A stretch of DNA of 64,000 bases from Kineobactrum sediminis (GCF_002868715.1 NZ_PKLZ01000002.1:124001-188000), one strand, 5' to 3'; counted from the first letter of the stretch, positions 51,936 through 60,934 are shown. Program-made: numbers and translations. The notes: generated by a model from the sequence alone, not told the origin.

Positions 51936-54764
51936 TTACTCGTGGCGACGCGGGATGCCCTGGTTGCTGCGGCTCACATTGGCGGCAGGTTGATTGGGCA
52001 GCGTAATCTGATACTCGATCGGGAAGTCCACATCACTGCGAGACCGGTCAAGTGTGATCAGGCCTACCTGGTCAATGGTCAGCCAGGCGCCGCAGGCTTC
52101 TCCCGCATCACAGATGAACAGGTCGTTATCGGCATCGGAGCCGGCGAATATCTGGTATTCGCCCGCGGGCAATGCCGGAAAAGTGTAGCGATAGCGGCCC
52201 TCTGCAACACGCACGGCAAACTGGTCGACAACACTGTCCGTGGCCGGGTCAAACACCAGGATATAAACCGTACCAACATCCGACCCGGCAGCGTCACCCA
52301 CAGACATCAATACCCGCACTTGCAGTGCATTGGCGGTGGAGCGGGCGGTAACGGTGGCCTCATAAAGGCCGTCTGCCAGTCCCTGCCGCTGAACCTGCAA
52401 CGTGTAAAGACCAAGGCCATCGCTGTCTGTCCGTGTTGGCGTTACCAGCAGCCAGTCCGCGTCATCACTGACCTCCAGTACGCTGAGCTCATCGCCGCCA
52501 CCATTTCTGAGTACCAGTTCCAGGGTGTCCGTGGTGGCGCCGAAATTGAGTGTGGTGGCAGAGGCCGCCAACAGGGCGGGGGGCCTGAATTCATCGCCGT
52601 TGCTTGCCAGTGCGGCGTCAATTGCACGGCGGGCATTGATCAGGCCATGACCATACAAATCATCTCGACCCGGCTCGCCAAGATCATCGGTGAGTGCACC
52701 GCTGGCGAGCAGGGTATCAATCTCGGCCGGGGAGAGCGCGGGGTTTACCGATTTCATCAGGGCAATAATGCCTGCAACATGTGGCGCGGCCATAGAGGTG
52801 CCGCTCAAGAACACGTACGCGAATTCAATGCCGATATCGCCGGCCCGGCCACCGGTACTGAGGACCCCGTCGGGGTAACCATCACCATTAAAGTCAGTGC
52901 TGCTGTCGCCGCCGGGTGCAGCGACATCAATAGTGACACCGCGGTTACTGTAGCCAGTGATCCGCCGCTGCCCATCAACTGCAGACACGGAAATCACCCC
53001 GTTATAGGCGGCCGGATAGCTCGGGACAGTACTGGCCTGGTTGCCGGCAGAGGCAACAATGGTAATGCCACGATCGCGCAAAGTAAGGAACAGGTCCTGG
53101 TCAATCTGGCTGAAGCCGCCGCCGCCAAGGCTCAGGTTAACAATGGTTGCTGGCTGTACCGGTACGGTTCCCGAATCATTCGGCAGGCCGGCGGCGAAGC
53201 GCACCGCCTGTGCAACATCATAGGAGGTGCCGCCATCGTTACCGAGGCCGCGCAAGGGCATAACCCGGCTGCTCCATGCGCTGCCGGTGACGCCGATGCG
53301 ATTGTTGCCGGCAGCGGCAACGGTGCCCGCGACGTGAGTGCCATGAAAGCTGCTGGCGGCGGGGTTGTCGCTGTTGCCCGGGTCCTCGGGATTCGGGTCA
53401 ATGCCATCGCCATCAGCCGCCACCTGCGGGTCGCGTACGAAGTCATAGCCAGCTACCAGTCGCCCGGACAGGTCGGGGTGCCCGGAGAGAATGCCAGTAT
53501 CCACGACCCCGACAATAACCGAGGCGTCACTGGTCGTGGTGTCCCAGGCAGCCGGCAGGGCGATAAGTGAGTAGTGCCATTGCAGCGGAAACAGGTTGTC
53601 GTCAGGGTCAAAAGTTGAATGCAGGCGATAATTGGGTTCAGCGTAACGTACGCCTGGCGTGCGGCGCAGTGACTTGACGCTGAGCAGTGTTTCCCAGCGC
53701 TGTTGCCGCCGTTGATCGGTAAACTGGTATTTGCGCTTGCTGGCCCGTCCCAGGCGCCTTTGCTCGGCCATCCCTTCCCGAAGTGCCAGCAGGCGGGCCC
53801 GCCCGGCGCCGCCGGCGCGCTGTTGCATGCCCATGTCCTGGGGCAGGGCGTCATAATTGTTGTTCACATACTCCACTACGATTTCGCCGACCACGATTTC
53901 GGGTTCCACCCCCTGTACGGCAAGTGCCTGGCTTCCCACCGCCAGAATATAATTGGTGGCGCCTTCGAATAGGGTTACATTGATAAAATAGGTGCCGGTG
54001 GCTGGTGCTGTTACCGATTCGATTTCCCCGGTTTCAATGGAGAAATCTTCTACGTCACCCGCTTCAGAGAGTAGGTACAGGTCTGCATCGGCATCCTCGA
54101 AATCGGCTACCAGCAGTGTTACGGATTGTCCCTGTAGCAGCTCCACCCGGTAGTAGTCGTCGATATCACCTTCAACCCGGGAGCGGCCCTCATCACCACT
54201 GCCGGGTTCATTGACATAGCCACCCAGTGTGATCGGGTTGTCCAGTGGTTGTGCGCTTGCCAGGGTGTCATTCGGGGTAAGCAGAGTGGATGGGTCATTG
54301 GTGTCGCCGTCGACGGCGTGGTTGGCCGAGGCCAGCACGCTGCCGCTCAGGCTGAAAGTAACATCGTTGCTATCCCCGGTAATGGTGACCGTGACGGTGA
54401 TGCTGGCCTCGGCATTGTCGTTGTCGGTGACCGTCAGTGAAAACGCCAGGGAGGTGTTCGCGCCAACCTGGGGCGCGGTGAAACTGGCCTGGGGGCTGTC
54501 ACTGCCCTGCAGCACGACTGCGGGGCCGTCCACCTGCTGCCATTGGTAGCTGATGATGCGGCCATCGCTATCGCTGGAAGCGCTGCCGTCCAGAACCACC
54601 GTTGCCCCGGGCGTTGCGCTTGTCGGTGCGCTGGCATTGGCGAGTGGCGGTTCGTTGGGTTCCACCACCGGCTGGACCGTGTCTCCGCCCCCACCCCCGC
54701 AGGCAGCCAGCAGGAACATGAGGCCGATAGCACTAGTGAACTGCCCCGCAAGCTTACACAGCAT
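51936..54764 (-). CDS. Subtilisin-like (S8) serine protease lipoprotein with PKD and PPC domains
   Basis: About 942 residues from ATG 54764 (GGAG nine bases upstream; ATGs at 54773 and 54785 are in frame). The lipobox LLAAC puts the lipidated Cys near residue 22, followed by GGGGGD, which suggests outer-membrane or surface placement. A PKD-like domain (about 40-130), a PPC domain (about 165-285), and then the S8 domain with Asp in VVDTGILSGHPDL (about 422), His in SSFHGTHVAG (about 474), oxyanion Asn in ASAGNQ and Ser in SGTSMAAPHVAG (about 657). The C-terminal 200 residues are beta-rich (BACON-like). Likely degrades external protein. Confidence 0.92.
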   Translation of the reverse strand: MLCKLAGQFTSAIGLMFLLAACGGGGGDTVQPVVEPNEPPLANASAPTSATPGATVVLDGSASSDSDGRIISYQWQQVDGPAVVLQGSDSPQASFTAPQVGANTSLAFSLTVTDNDNAEASITVTVTITGDSNDVTFSLSGSVLASANHAVDGDTNDPSTLLTPNDTLASAQPLDNPITLGGYVNEPGSGDEGRSRVEGDIDDYYRVELLQGQSVTLLVADFEDADADLYLLSEAGDVEDFSIETGEIESVTAPATGTYFINVTLFEGATNYILAVGSQALAVQGVEPEIVVGEIVVEYVNNNYDALPQDMGMQQRAGGAGRARLLALREGMAEQRRLGRASKRKYQFTDQRRQQRWETLLSVKSLRRTPGVRYAEPNYRLHSTFDPDDNLFPLQWHYSLIALPAAWDTTTSDASVIVGVVDTGILSGHPDLSGRLVAGYDFVRDPQVAADGDGIDPNPEDPGNSDNPAASSFHGTHVAGTVAAAGNNRIGVTGSAWSSRVMPLRGLGNDGGTSYDVAQAVRFAAGLPNDSGTVPVQPATIVNLSLGGGGFSQIDQDLFLTLRDRGITIVASAGNQASTVPSYPAAYNGVISVSAVDGQRRITGYSNRGVTIDVAAPGGDSSTDFNGDGYPDGVLSTGGRAGDIGIEFAYVFLSGTSMAAPHVAGIIALMKSVNPALSPAEIDTLLASGALTDDLGEPGRDDLYGHGLINARRAIDAALASNGDEFRPPALLAASATTLNFGATTDTLELVLRNGGGDELSVLEVSDDADWLLVTPTRTDSDGLGLYTLQVQRQGLADGLYEATVTARSTANALQVRVLMSVGDAAGSDVGTVYILVFDPATDSVVDQFAVRVAEGRYRYTFPALPAGEYQIFAGSDADNDLFICDAGEACGAWLTIDQVGLITLDRSRSDVDFPIEYQITLPNQPAANVSRSNQGIPRRHE

Positions 54765-54942
54765 TTCAGCCATCTCCGGTTTCATGTCTGGCACGGTGCC
54801 ATTAGTATGGACGGCAGGGAACCAGTGTAGTCGATTTTCGCTACCGTTATGCTCCTGTTTGTGAGGCAGGTCAAGCGACGCCCGGTGCTCGGCAAGCAAG
54901 TCTGTTTTGGGCTGCCTGCCAATAATGTCCGGCAAATTGATA

Positions 54943-55728
54943 TCAGGTTTTTATTTCGATTAACCGGTAGCCGCTATCCCTGGTGATACAGAGCCAGGTA
55001 CCGTCTTCGCGCTGTTCAATCCAGGGTGTTACGGGCACTGCCCGGCTGGTTTTGGCCGCGCTGAATGCACTGGCGATATCCGGGTACTGGCTGAGTTTGT
55101 CCAGAACACAATGGGTGGGGAACATCAGATCGTAAAGGCCGTCATGGGCACGCGCTATCGCCGCTGCCGGTTTAATCCAGATTGAATCCGTAGATTCCGT
55201 GCCATCGTGAACGGCGAGATGGTCCTGGGGAGCCCGTGCCAGGAAAAAATGGGTGTCGAAACGGCGCGACATGAAGGGGGGAGTCACCCAGTGGGCGAAG
55301 TGTGCCAGCTGATCGCAGGCCAGGCGCAGGTTCTCCCGCTGCAGAAACTCGGCAATGGTGAGGTCACCCTGGTGTAGTGCCTGCCGATAATGGCCCAGGG
55401 CCTCCAGCCGGGAACCATTCACGAGGTTGCCACTGGTGCCTTCGCGCGCCAGCAGAATGCCGCACTCCTCAAAGCTTTCGCGGATTGCGGCAACCTCCAG
55501 GGCTCGATTGCTGATGTCGGGTGCCGCACCCTCGAGGTTAAGGGCGAGCGCGGCGCTACTATCCGCCTGGTCAACCTTGCCGCCCGGAAATACCAGTGCG
55601 CCACCGGCAAAATCTATTTTCTGGTGTCTTACCACCATGAATACCTCGATACCATCTTGGCATTGCCGCAGCATGATAACGGTGGCCGCCGGCTCGGGTG
55701 TTGGAGGTGTTGCTGCGGGTTCAGTCAC
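54943..55728 (-). CDS. Nudix hydrolase, NUDT19/CoA-diphosphatase-like
   Basis: 261 residues. The Nudix helix is split by an insertion: FAGGALVFPGGKVDQAD, then about 25 residues, then ALEVAAIRESFEECGILLARE (the RExxEE part is intact). Such an insertion is typical of the NUDT19/NUDT7-type CoA diphosphatase group. The first 12 residues are Pro/Ala/Thr/Glu-rich (TEPAATPPTPEPAATV). Enzyme likely cleaves CoA or acyl-CoA to 4'-phosphopantetheine forms and 3',5'-ADP. Next to tetR on the same strand (33 bases), perhaps regulated with the CoA-linked catabolism. Confidence 0.85.
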   Translation of the reverse strand: MTEPAATPPTPEPAATVIMLRQCQDGIEVFMVVRHQKIDFAGGALVFPGGKVDQADSSAALALNLEGAAPDISNRALEVAAIRESFEECGILLAREGTSGNLVNGSRLEALGHYRQALHQGDLTIAEFLQRENLRLACDQLAHFAHWVTPPFMSRRFDTHFFLARAPQDHLAVHDGTESTDSIWIKPAAAIARAHDGLYDLMFPTHCVLDKLSQYPDIASAFSAAKTSRAVPVTPWIEQREDGTWLCITRDSGYRLIEIKT

Positions 55729-55761
55729 GGAGAGTATTGCTCATCAATGGTCGTACGGGAT

Positions 55762-56418
55762 TCAGCGTGATTCATGTTTGCCCTGGTCAGTCGTGACGGC
55801 TGCGGGATCGCAAATAACCCGTTCAAACATTTCCCGCGCCTCCTCGAGCTTGGCAAAAATCGGGTAGCTGCTGTCTATCGCCCAGCTGGTGGTGAGCACA
55901 TTGAGGGTGCCCACCACCATTGAGGCGAGAATCTCCGGGCTGAAAGCGGGGGTGGTATCTCCCAGGGCCTGGCCTGCGGCGAACAGCCGGGCAAAGCTGT
56001 CCAGTGCGGAATTATTGATATCGCGCTGTTGCTCCGGATTATTGGCGAATACCGTGGGGGCGGCGAGAATCAGCTGTCGGTCGATGTCCTCGTAAGTGGA
56101 AAAACTGGTTTCGATATAGTCAATCATCGCCTCCAGGCGCGCCCGGGTAGTGCGGTGATTCTTGATCAGGGTTCGCAGCATCGGCCCCGACTGGCTGTAA
56201 AGACGCGATACCCCCAGCCCGCCCAGCAGGGCATGCTTGTTGGGGAAATAGCCATAAAAAGTGCGTCGTGCAACCTCAGCTTCGGCGCAAATCTGCTCGA
56301 TACTGGTTTCTTCTATTCCCTGGCGGCGGAACAGTTCATAGGCCGCATCTTCAATCCGGGCGCGGGTCTCGAGTTTGCGCTTTTCACGCCGTCCGGGTGT
56401 TGCCGCAGTTACGTGCAT
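55762..56418 (-). CDS. TetR/AcrR-family transcriptional regulator
   Basis: 218 residues from ATG 56418 (MHVTAATPGRREKRKLETRARI); ATGs at 56442 and 56481 are in frame and the true start is uncertain. N-terminal HTH: EDAAYELFRRQGIEETSIEQICAEAEVARRTFYGYFPNKHALLGGLG. The C-terminal ligand domain (about 70-205) has no close recognisable ligand signature. It is divergent from the amidohydrolase-Rieske-decarboxylase operon, with the palindrome ATTTGTATACAAAT in between, and is therefore its likely repressor. Confidence 0.9.
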   Translation of the reverse strand: MHVTAATPGRREKRKLETRARIEDAAYELFRRQGIEETSIEQICAEAEVARRTFYGYFPNKHALLGGLGVSRLYSQSGPMLRTLIKNHRTTRARLEAMIDYIETSFSTYEDIDRQLILAAPTVFANNPEQQRDINNSALDSFARLFAAGQALGDTTPAFSPEILASMVVGTLNVLTTSWAIDSSYPIFAKLEEAREMFERVICDPAAVTTDQGKHESR

Positions 56419-56461
56419 GAATTCGCCGTAATGTTGTTGCATTTCAAAAACCATTAAACTA

Positions 56462-56475
56462 ATTTGTATACAAAT
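56462..56475. promoter_or_regulatory. Predicted TetR operator ATTTGTATACAAAT
   Basis: Perfect 14-bp palindrome in the divergent gap between tetR (start 56418) and the amidohydrolase (start 56543). A second palindrome GCAATATTGC (56478-56487) follows immediately. Position and symmetry suit a TetR-family dimer; the sequence differs from the TTCAAC-N4-GTTGAA sites of the other TetR in this window. Confidence 0.6.
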
Positions 56476-56542
56476 GTGCAATATTGCGCAGGTGAATAGC
56501 TTTCATAATAGCAGCATCCAACCGTTTTTTGAGAGGATTGTC

Positions 56543-57775
56543 ATGTCTGATCGTTTGATAGTGGTGTCTTCGGACTGCCACGCCGGGCTCCACATCTCCG
56601 ACTACAAGCCTTATGTCGAGTCAAAGTATCACGACATCATGGATATGGCTGTCCCTGTGCAGATAGAGATGACTGAAAAGGCCGAGCAGAGTTTCCTGAT
56701 CAAGGAGATCAACGATGCCTGGCGCGCGCCCATCAAGCAGCAATTGACCGGTGCCTGGGATTACCGCGAGCGCCTGAAAATGCTCACTGATGACGGTATT
56801 GCCGCCGAGGTGATCTTTCCTGATGGCATCACCGAAATGAACACGCCGCCGTTCGGCGCCGGCCTGGGGCTATCGCCCCGGGACCAGGTGCCGGAACTGC
56901 AGTGGGCCGGTGCAATGGCCCATAACCGCTGGCTGGCCGAATTCTGTGGCAACAATCCGGACCGGCATATCGGCGTTGCCTCCATTCCCCTGTTATGGGA
57001 CGTGCAGCAGGCGGTGGAGGCGGTGCGCTGGTGTGTGGACAATGGATTGCGCGCGGTAATGATTCCCACGCTGTGGGGCGAGCACGCGCCCTATCACGAT
57101 ACCCGCTACGACCCTTTCTGGGCCGTGTGCGAAGATCTCGGAGTGATCGTTCACTTTCATTCCGGGCCGGCACCGCACCCGGAATATTTTGGCAAGACCT
57201 GGCCCGCCGAGGACCGCAGTGACGAATTGCCCGGCGCCATGGGCATTTATGTCTCCGAGGTGATGTGGTGGCTGTACCGGCCCCTGACCTTCATGCTCTG
57301 GGGTGGGGTATTCGAGCGCTATCCCAGGCTCAAGGTGGTCATGACCGAAGGGGGCACGGTGTTCATGCTGCCACCATGGCTGCGATTGCTGGACCACAAT
57401 TACACCGATGTGCAGTTTTCCGCCAAGCTGGGGGATTTCCGCAGCCATCTGTCCATGTCACCCAGCGAGTACTTCCAGCGCAATATCGCGGTGGGCGCTT
57501 CCTGTGTGCCGCGCAAGGATATCGATTTGCGCAACGTGATCGGCGTAGACAAGCTAATGTGGGGCAGCGACTACCCGCATCCGGAAGGTACCTGGCCCAA
57601 CACTCGCGATTATTTCCGCGACACCTTTGCCGGTGTGCCGGAGGCGGACGGGCGCAAGATCCTTGGCGAGAACGCAATTGCCTGGTATGGCCTGGACCGG
57701 GCCCGATTGCAGGCGGTAGCCGATAAGATCGGGCCCGCTACCTCTATTTTTGACAATGCAGGAGCAGCCGCATGA
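56543..57775 (+). CDS. Amidohydrolase-2 family (ACMSD-like) metal-dependent hydrolase/decarboxylase
   Basis: 410 residues from MSDRLIVVSSDCHAGLHISDYKPYVESKY. Metal ligands of the TIM barrel appear as Asp-Cys-His (SSDCHAG, variant of HxH), His in VIVHFHSGPAPHP and Asp in LMWGSDYPHPEGTWP. The family covers decarboxylases and hydrolases of aromatic or ring-cleaved acids (ACMSD, gamma-resorcylate decarboxylase). GAGAGGA lies before ATG 56543; an upstream in-frame extension to 56474 crosses the operator and is rejected. Overlaps the Rieske gene by four bases. Confidence 0.88.
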   Translation: MSDRLIVVSSDCHAGLHISDYKPYVESKYHDIMDMAVPVQIEMTEKAEQSFLIKEINDAWRAPIKQQLTGAWDYRERLKMLTDDGIAAEVIFPDGITEMNTPPFGAGLGLSPRDQVPELQWAGAMAHNRWLAEFCGNNPDRHIGVASIPLLWDVQQAVEAVRWCVDNGLRAVMIPTLWGEHAPYHDTRYDPFWAVCEDLGVIVHFHSGPAPHPEYFGKTWPAEDRSDELPGAMGIYVSEVMWWLYRPLTFMLWGGVFERYPRLKVVMTEGGTVFMLPPWLRLLDHNYTDVQFSAKLGDFRSHLSMSPSEYFQRNIAVGASCVPRKDIDLRNVIGVDKLMWGSDYPHPEGTWPNTRDYFRDTFAGVPEADGRKILGENAIAWYGLDRARLQAVADKIGPATSIFDNAGAAA

Positions 57776-58737
57776 GCACTATCGTAGAAGCCTGTGAATC
57801 CAAGACCAATACCACACCCGAATTCCCCATGGGCTGGTACTCGGTAGCGCGTAGTCACGAATTACAGATTGGTGAAGTCAAGCGGGTGCACGCGTTCGAC
57901 CGCGAATTCGCCCTGTACCGCACCCGCTCGGGTGCGGCGGTACTCCAGGATGCCTACTGCCCGCACCTGGGTGCCCACCTGGGTGTCGATGGCCGGGTTA
58001 TCGGTGAATCCCTGCGTTGTCCGTTCCATGGCTGGCGTTTTGACACCACCGGCAATTGCGTGGAAATTCCCTACTGCGACGAAATACCCGAGCGTGCCAA
58101 AATTCGCACCTGGCATACCCGGGAGCAGAATAACGAGGTTTATATCTGGTTCCATCCGCAAAACCTGGCGCCGAAATGGGACCTGCCGTTGCTGGGTGAG
58201 CTGGACGATGAAAAATGGACCGCGCCCCGCTATGCGGAATTCGAGGTGCCGGCGCATATCCAGGATATCGCGGAAAATTCCTGTGACCCGGTACATTTCC
58301 AGTACGTACACCGCCAGCCCGACGTGCCGCCGTCGGAGGTGACCATTGACGAAGACGGCCGTACCCTGCACCTGCGTGCGGATGCCAGCCAGTCGGACTT
58401 CCCGCACCAGCTACACGCCATGGTGCTGAATCCCGGCCTGGCGGTGGTGCGCACCTCCTACGGCCCCGAAGCCGAGATGCTGGTTTATAACAGTGCCCAG
58501 CCCATCGACAAGCACACTACCTTGTTGCGCTGGACGCTGTCGGTACGCCGGGAAATTGAAGACCTGGCCGGGGACGACGTAATGAAGGGAATCATCGCCG
58601 GCATTGGCGACGATTATCCGATCTGGGCCAACAAGGTGCACAAGCACCGGCCGGTGTTCTGTCGTGAGGACAAGTCACTGGTGATGTTCCGCAAGTGGGT
58701 GCGGCAGTTTTACATTGATGTGCGAGAAGTTTCCTGA
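57772..58737 (+). CDS. Rieske [2Fe-2S] non-haem iron oxygenase, sterol 7-desaturase (DAF-36/Neverland)/KshA-like
   Basis: 321 residues. Rieske centre CPHLGAHLG...RCPFHGWRF (CxH...CxxH) at about residues 63-83, and the mononuclear iron triad in DIAENSCDPVHFQYVH (about 166-181, Asp-x-x-His-x4-His style). The segments GRVIGESLRCPFHGWRF and TTGNCVEIPYCDEIPERAKIRTW and HIQDIAENSCD resemble DAF-36/Neverland cholesterol 7-desaturases and bacterial 3-ketosteroid 9-alpha-hydroxylase oxygenases (KshA). A steroid, terpenoid or other polycyclic substrate is inferred. A reductase partner is not encoded here. Starts in the last codon of the amidohydrolase gene. Confidence 0.9.
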   Translation: MSTIVEACESKTNTTPEFPMGWYSVARSHELQIGEVKRVHAFDREFALYRTRSGAAVLQDAYCPHLGAHLGVDGRVIGESLRCPFHGWRFDTTGNCVEIPYCDEIPERAKIRTWHTREQNNEVYIWFHPQNLAPKWDLPLLGELDDEKWTAPRYAEFEVPAHIQDIAENSCDPVHFQYVHRQPDVPPSEVTIDEDGRTLHLRADASQSDFPHQLHAMVLNPGLAVVRTSYGPEAEMLVYNSAQPIDKHTTLLRWTLSVRREIEDLAGDDVMKGIIAGIGDDYPIWANKVHKHRPVFCREDKSLVMFRKWVRQFYIDVREVS

Positions 58738-58747
58738 ACCGAAGAAA

Positions 58748-58775
58748 CGCCCTGGCACGGGCGCTCGCTGCGCCC
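58748..58775 (+). other. Alternative hairpins between Rieske and decarboxylase genes
   Basis: GGGCG at 58759-58763 can pair either upstream with CGCCC (58748-58752) or, as GGGCGC (58759-58764), downstream with GCGCCC (58770-58775). The two hairpins are mutually exclusive, a layout seen in attenuators, although no U-run follows. Confidence 0.4.
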
Positions 58776-58809
58776 TGAAACGATAAGACCAATCAAAAGG
58801 AGGACTACC

Positions 58810-59592
58810 ATGTCCAATGCTACTGGCGCCCCACAGGGAAATCCCGGAGACATCACCAACTGGCCCATGCTGAAGGTTGTTTATCGTACCGATCCCGACA
58901 AGATAGCGGCTCTGCTGCCACCGGGCATAGAGCCCGGAGCCAATCCCCATGTCACCCTGACGATTTACAATTTCCCGGTGCCCGATGAGCCCGAGTTCGG
59001 CATTCTGACCACGGTTGATGCTGACTATAACGGTATTGCCGGTGAGTATACGCTGGGTTACGGAATTGACCAGGAGTCCGCTATTTTCAATAGCCAGGAG
59101 ATTAACGGCCAGCCCAAGTACCCCTGCACCACGGATTTTTACCGCATGGGTGACTCGGTGACTGCTCGCTGTACCCACCAGGGTTATACCTTTGCCGAGT
59201 TCAGGGGAACCTCTACCGGTGCGACTGAATTACCGCCGGAATTTGAGCTTAATGAATGGTGGATCAAGGTTTCCCGCGCGGTCGGCCTGATGCCTGATCC
59301 CGCTCGCGGTTATGATTTCCCGCCGCATGTGGTGCATGTGCGCAGCACCTATGGCACCGCCTGGCGCGAAGCGGTCGAGGGTGAACTGGTGCTGCGCGAC
59401 AGCCCCTGGGATCCGCTGGCCAGCCTGCTGCCGATGCGCGAGCAGGTCTCGGCTCACCTGTGGTGGCCGATATTCCTGGGCCGGGAAATAACCCTGGCCG
59501 GCAAGCTGGATCCCGACGCCTTCATGCCTTTCGCGGACACCATCTCCGGTTCACGCTGGCCCGGCACCAACGGTGGCCCTCGCCGGAGTTGA
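58810..59592 (+). CDS. Acetoacetate decarboxylase-family protein
   Basis: 260 residues. The pattern MLKVVYRTDPDKIAALLPPGIEP and the active-site-lysine region EINGQPKYPCTTDFYRMGD fit the ADC family, in which a Lys forms a Schiff base with a beta-keto acid. The N-terminal region and the Cys after PKYP differ from classical acetoacetate decarboxylase, so a related decarboxylase, aldolase-dehydratase or lactonase is likelier. GGAGG lies before ATG 58810. It follows the Rieske gene by 72 bases; third gene of the operon. Confidence 0.85.
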   Translation: MSNATGAPQGNPGDITNWPMLKVVYRTDPDKIAALLPPGIEPGANPHVTLTIYNFPVPDEPEFGILTTVDADYNGIAGEYTLGYGIDQESAIFNSQEINGQPKYPCTTDFYRMGDSVTARCTHQGYTFAEFRGTSTGATELPPEFELNEWWIKVSRAVGLMPDPARGYDFPPHVVHVRSTYGTAWREAVEGELVLRDSPWDPLASLLPMREQVSAHLWWPIFLGREITLAGKLDPDAFMPFADTISGSRWPGTNGGPRRS

Positions 59593-59680
59593 TCCCTGCC
59601 AGGTGAACGAACGCCGGGGTTGATCCAGGGAGGCTGCTGGGCCATTATCACGGTCCTTCGTTTCGGTGCCTGAATAGACC

Positions 59681-60868
59681 ATGGACTTTAACGCTGTATT
59701 GGTTTTGCAGTTATCGCTGGTGGTTATCAGCGGAGTCTTCGCTGGCGCAAGTTATATGGCCTGGCGTTTGTTCGGGCGGCCACGACACGCCCTTGTCTGG
59801 ACGGTGGCGTATTTGCTGGCCATGTTCCAGTATTTCGTGAATGTCGTTCGGGCCTGGTTCCCTGTCGATGAAGCCTACTGGCTCACCGCGAACTTTGCCT
59901 CGTACGTCCTGGTGATTGCGATTACCTGGGGGCACCGGGAACGTCTTGGTCTCGAGACCCGCTGGTCGCAGGCGTTTGTTGTTTTCATGTTGCTGGCGGT
60001 TACCCAGACCATCTTTACGCTGCTGATTCCACGAATGGATCTGCGTGTTGCCCTGGGCCCGGCATTCGTCTTTGTTGCCATGGCGCATATCAGCTGGCTG
60101 TTATTGCGCCATGGTCCGCAACCATTGCTGCCGCAGCGGGTTGCCGCCGGTGTGCACTTCCTGTTCGGGCTCGCCCAGGGTGTGGCGGCGGCGATTGCGC
60201 TGCAATTCGGGGCGGCCCCCTCCGAGCAAGTTGGCGCCCTTTACAACCTGGTTAACTTTGCCTTCATGCCGAGCTTTTTCGTGGCTATCGGTGTAACCAT
60301 CATTTTTCTGCTGGCCACCGACCTCGCCACGCGCCTGCGTCTGCAGGCTACTACAGATCAGTTGACGGACGTTGCCAATCGGCGGGGGTTTCTCATCGCG
60401 GCAGGCGTATTGCTCGCAGGGGCCCAGCGTGAAGGTAGGCCACTTACCCTGGTGCTGGCGGATATCGATTTTTTCAAGCGTATTAATGATCGCTACGGCC
60501 ACACGATCGGCGATCATGTACTCGCTCACTTCGCTGAAACCCTGCGGGGTTGCGTGCGGCAACAGGATACGATCGGTCGTATTGGCGGTGAGGAATTTGC
60601 CGTCATCATGGGCGGCGCCAGTGCAGTAGACGCCCGGCAGATGATATCCCGGATACGCAAGGCGATGCTCGAGCAGCCCTTGCTGGAAGGACAGCAGCGG
60701 ATTTCCATCACCGCCAGTTTCGGCATTGCCGAGTGGCAGGATGATGGTAGTATCGAAGAACTGATGACGCGGGCGGATGCCGCGCTCTACCATGCCAAGG
60801 ACACTGGTCGGGATGGCTTTACCGTTGCCGCGGATCGCAATCTGCCAGGGATGGTTTCCCAGCCCTGA
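59681..60868 (+). CDS. Membrane-bound diguanylate cyclase (GGDEF)
   Basis: 395 residues. The N-terminal half has about seven hydrophobic segments (VLVLQLSLVVISGVFAGASYMAW ... FFVAIGVTIIFLLATDL). The C-terminal GGDEF domain (about 220-385) carries the active GGEEF in IGRIGGEEFAV and, five residues before it, the I-site RxxD (RQQD), so product inhibition is expected. ADIDFFKRINDRYGHTIGD is the substrate-binding loop. It should make c-di-GMP in response to a membrane signal. It begins 88 bases after the decarboxylase; membership in that operon is uncertain. Confidence 0.92.
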   Translation: MDFNAVLVLQLSLVVISGVFAGASYMAWRLFGRPRHALVWTVAYLLAMFQYFVNVVRAWFPVDEAYWLTANFASYVLVIAITWGHRERLGLETRWSQAFVVFMLLAVTQTIFTLLIPRMDLRVALGPAFVFVAMAHISWLLLRHGPQPLLPQRVAAGVHFLFGLAQGVAAAIALQFGAAPSEQVGALYNLVNFAFMPSFFVAIGVTIIFLLATDLATRLRLQATTDQLTDVANRRGFLIAAGVLLAGAQREGRPLTLVLADIDFFKRINDRYGHTIGDHVLAHFAETLRGCVRQQDTIGRIGGEEFAVIMGGASAVDARQMISRIRKAMLEQPLLEGQQRISITASFGIAEWQDDGSIEELMTRADAALYHAKDTGRDGFTVAADRNLPGMVSQP

Positions 60869-60934
60869 TTTGGCCATACTGTCACCCGAATCCCAATAAC
60901 GATAATCCCAGAGTAATATGGAGCTCCAATAGCT

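Noticed and set aside
51942-53570. Long open frame on the plus strand opposite the subtilase gene (about 540 codons)
   Set aside because: The minus strand encodes intact S8 catalytic motifs; the plus-strand protein has no recognisable features.
58753-58768. Sigma-54-like element TGGCACG followed by GC
   Set aside because: The -12 GC is one base too far from the -24 GG, and the sequence is better explained by the hairpins there.
60869-60934. Possible sigma-54 promoter before the iron alcohol dehydrogenase
   Set aside because: No GG-N10-GC element is present in the 66-base gap.
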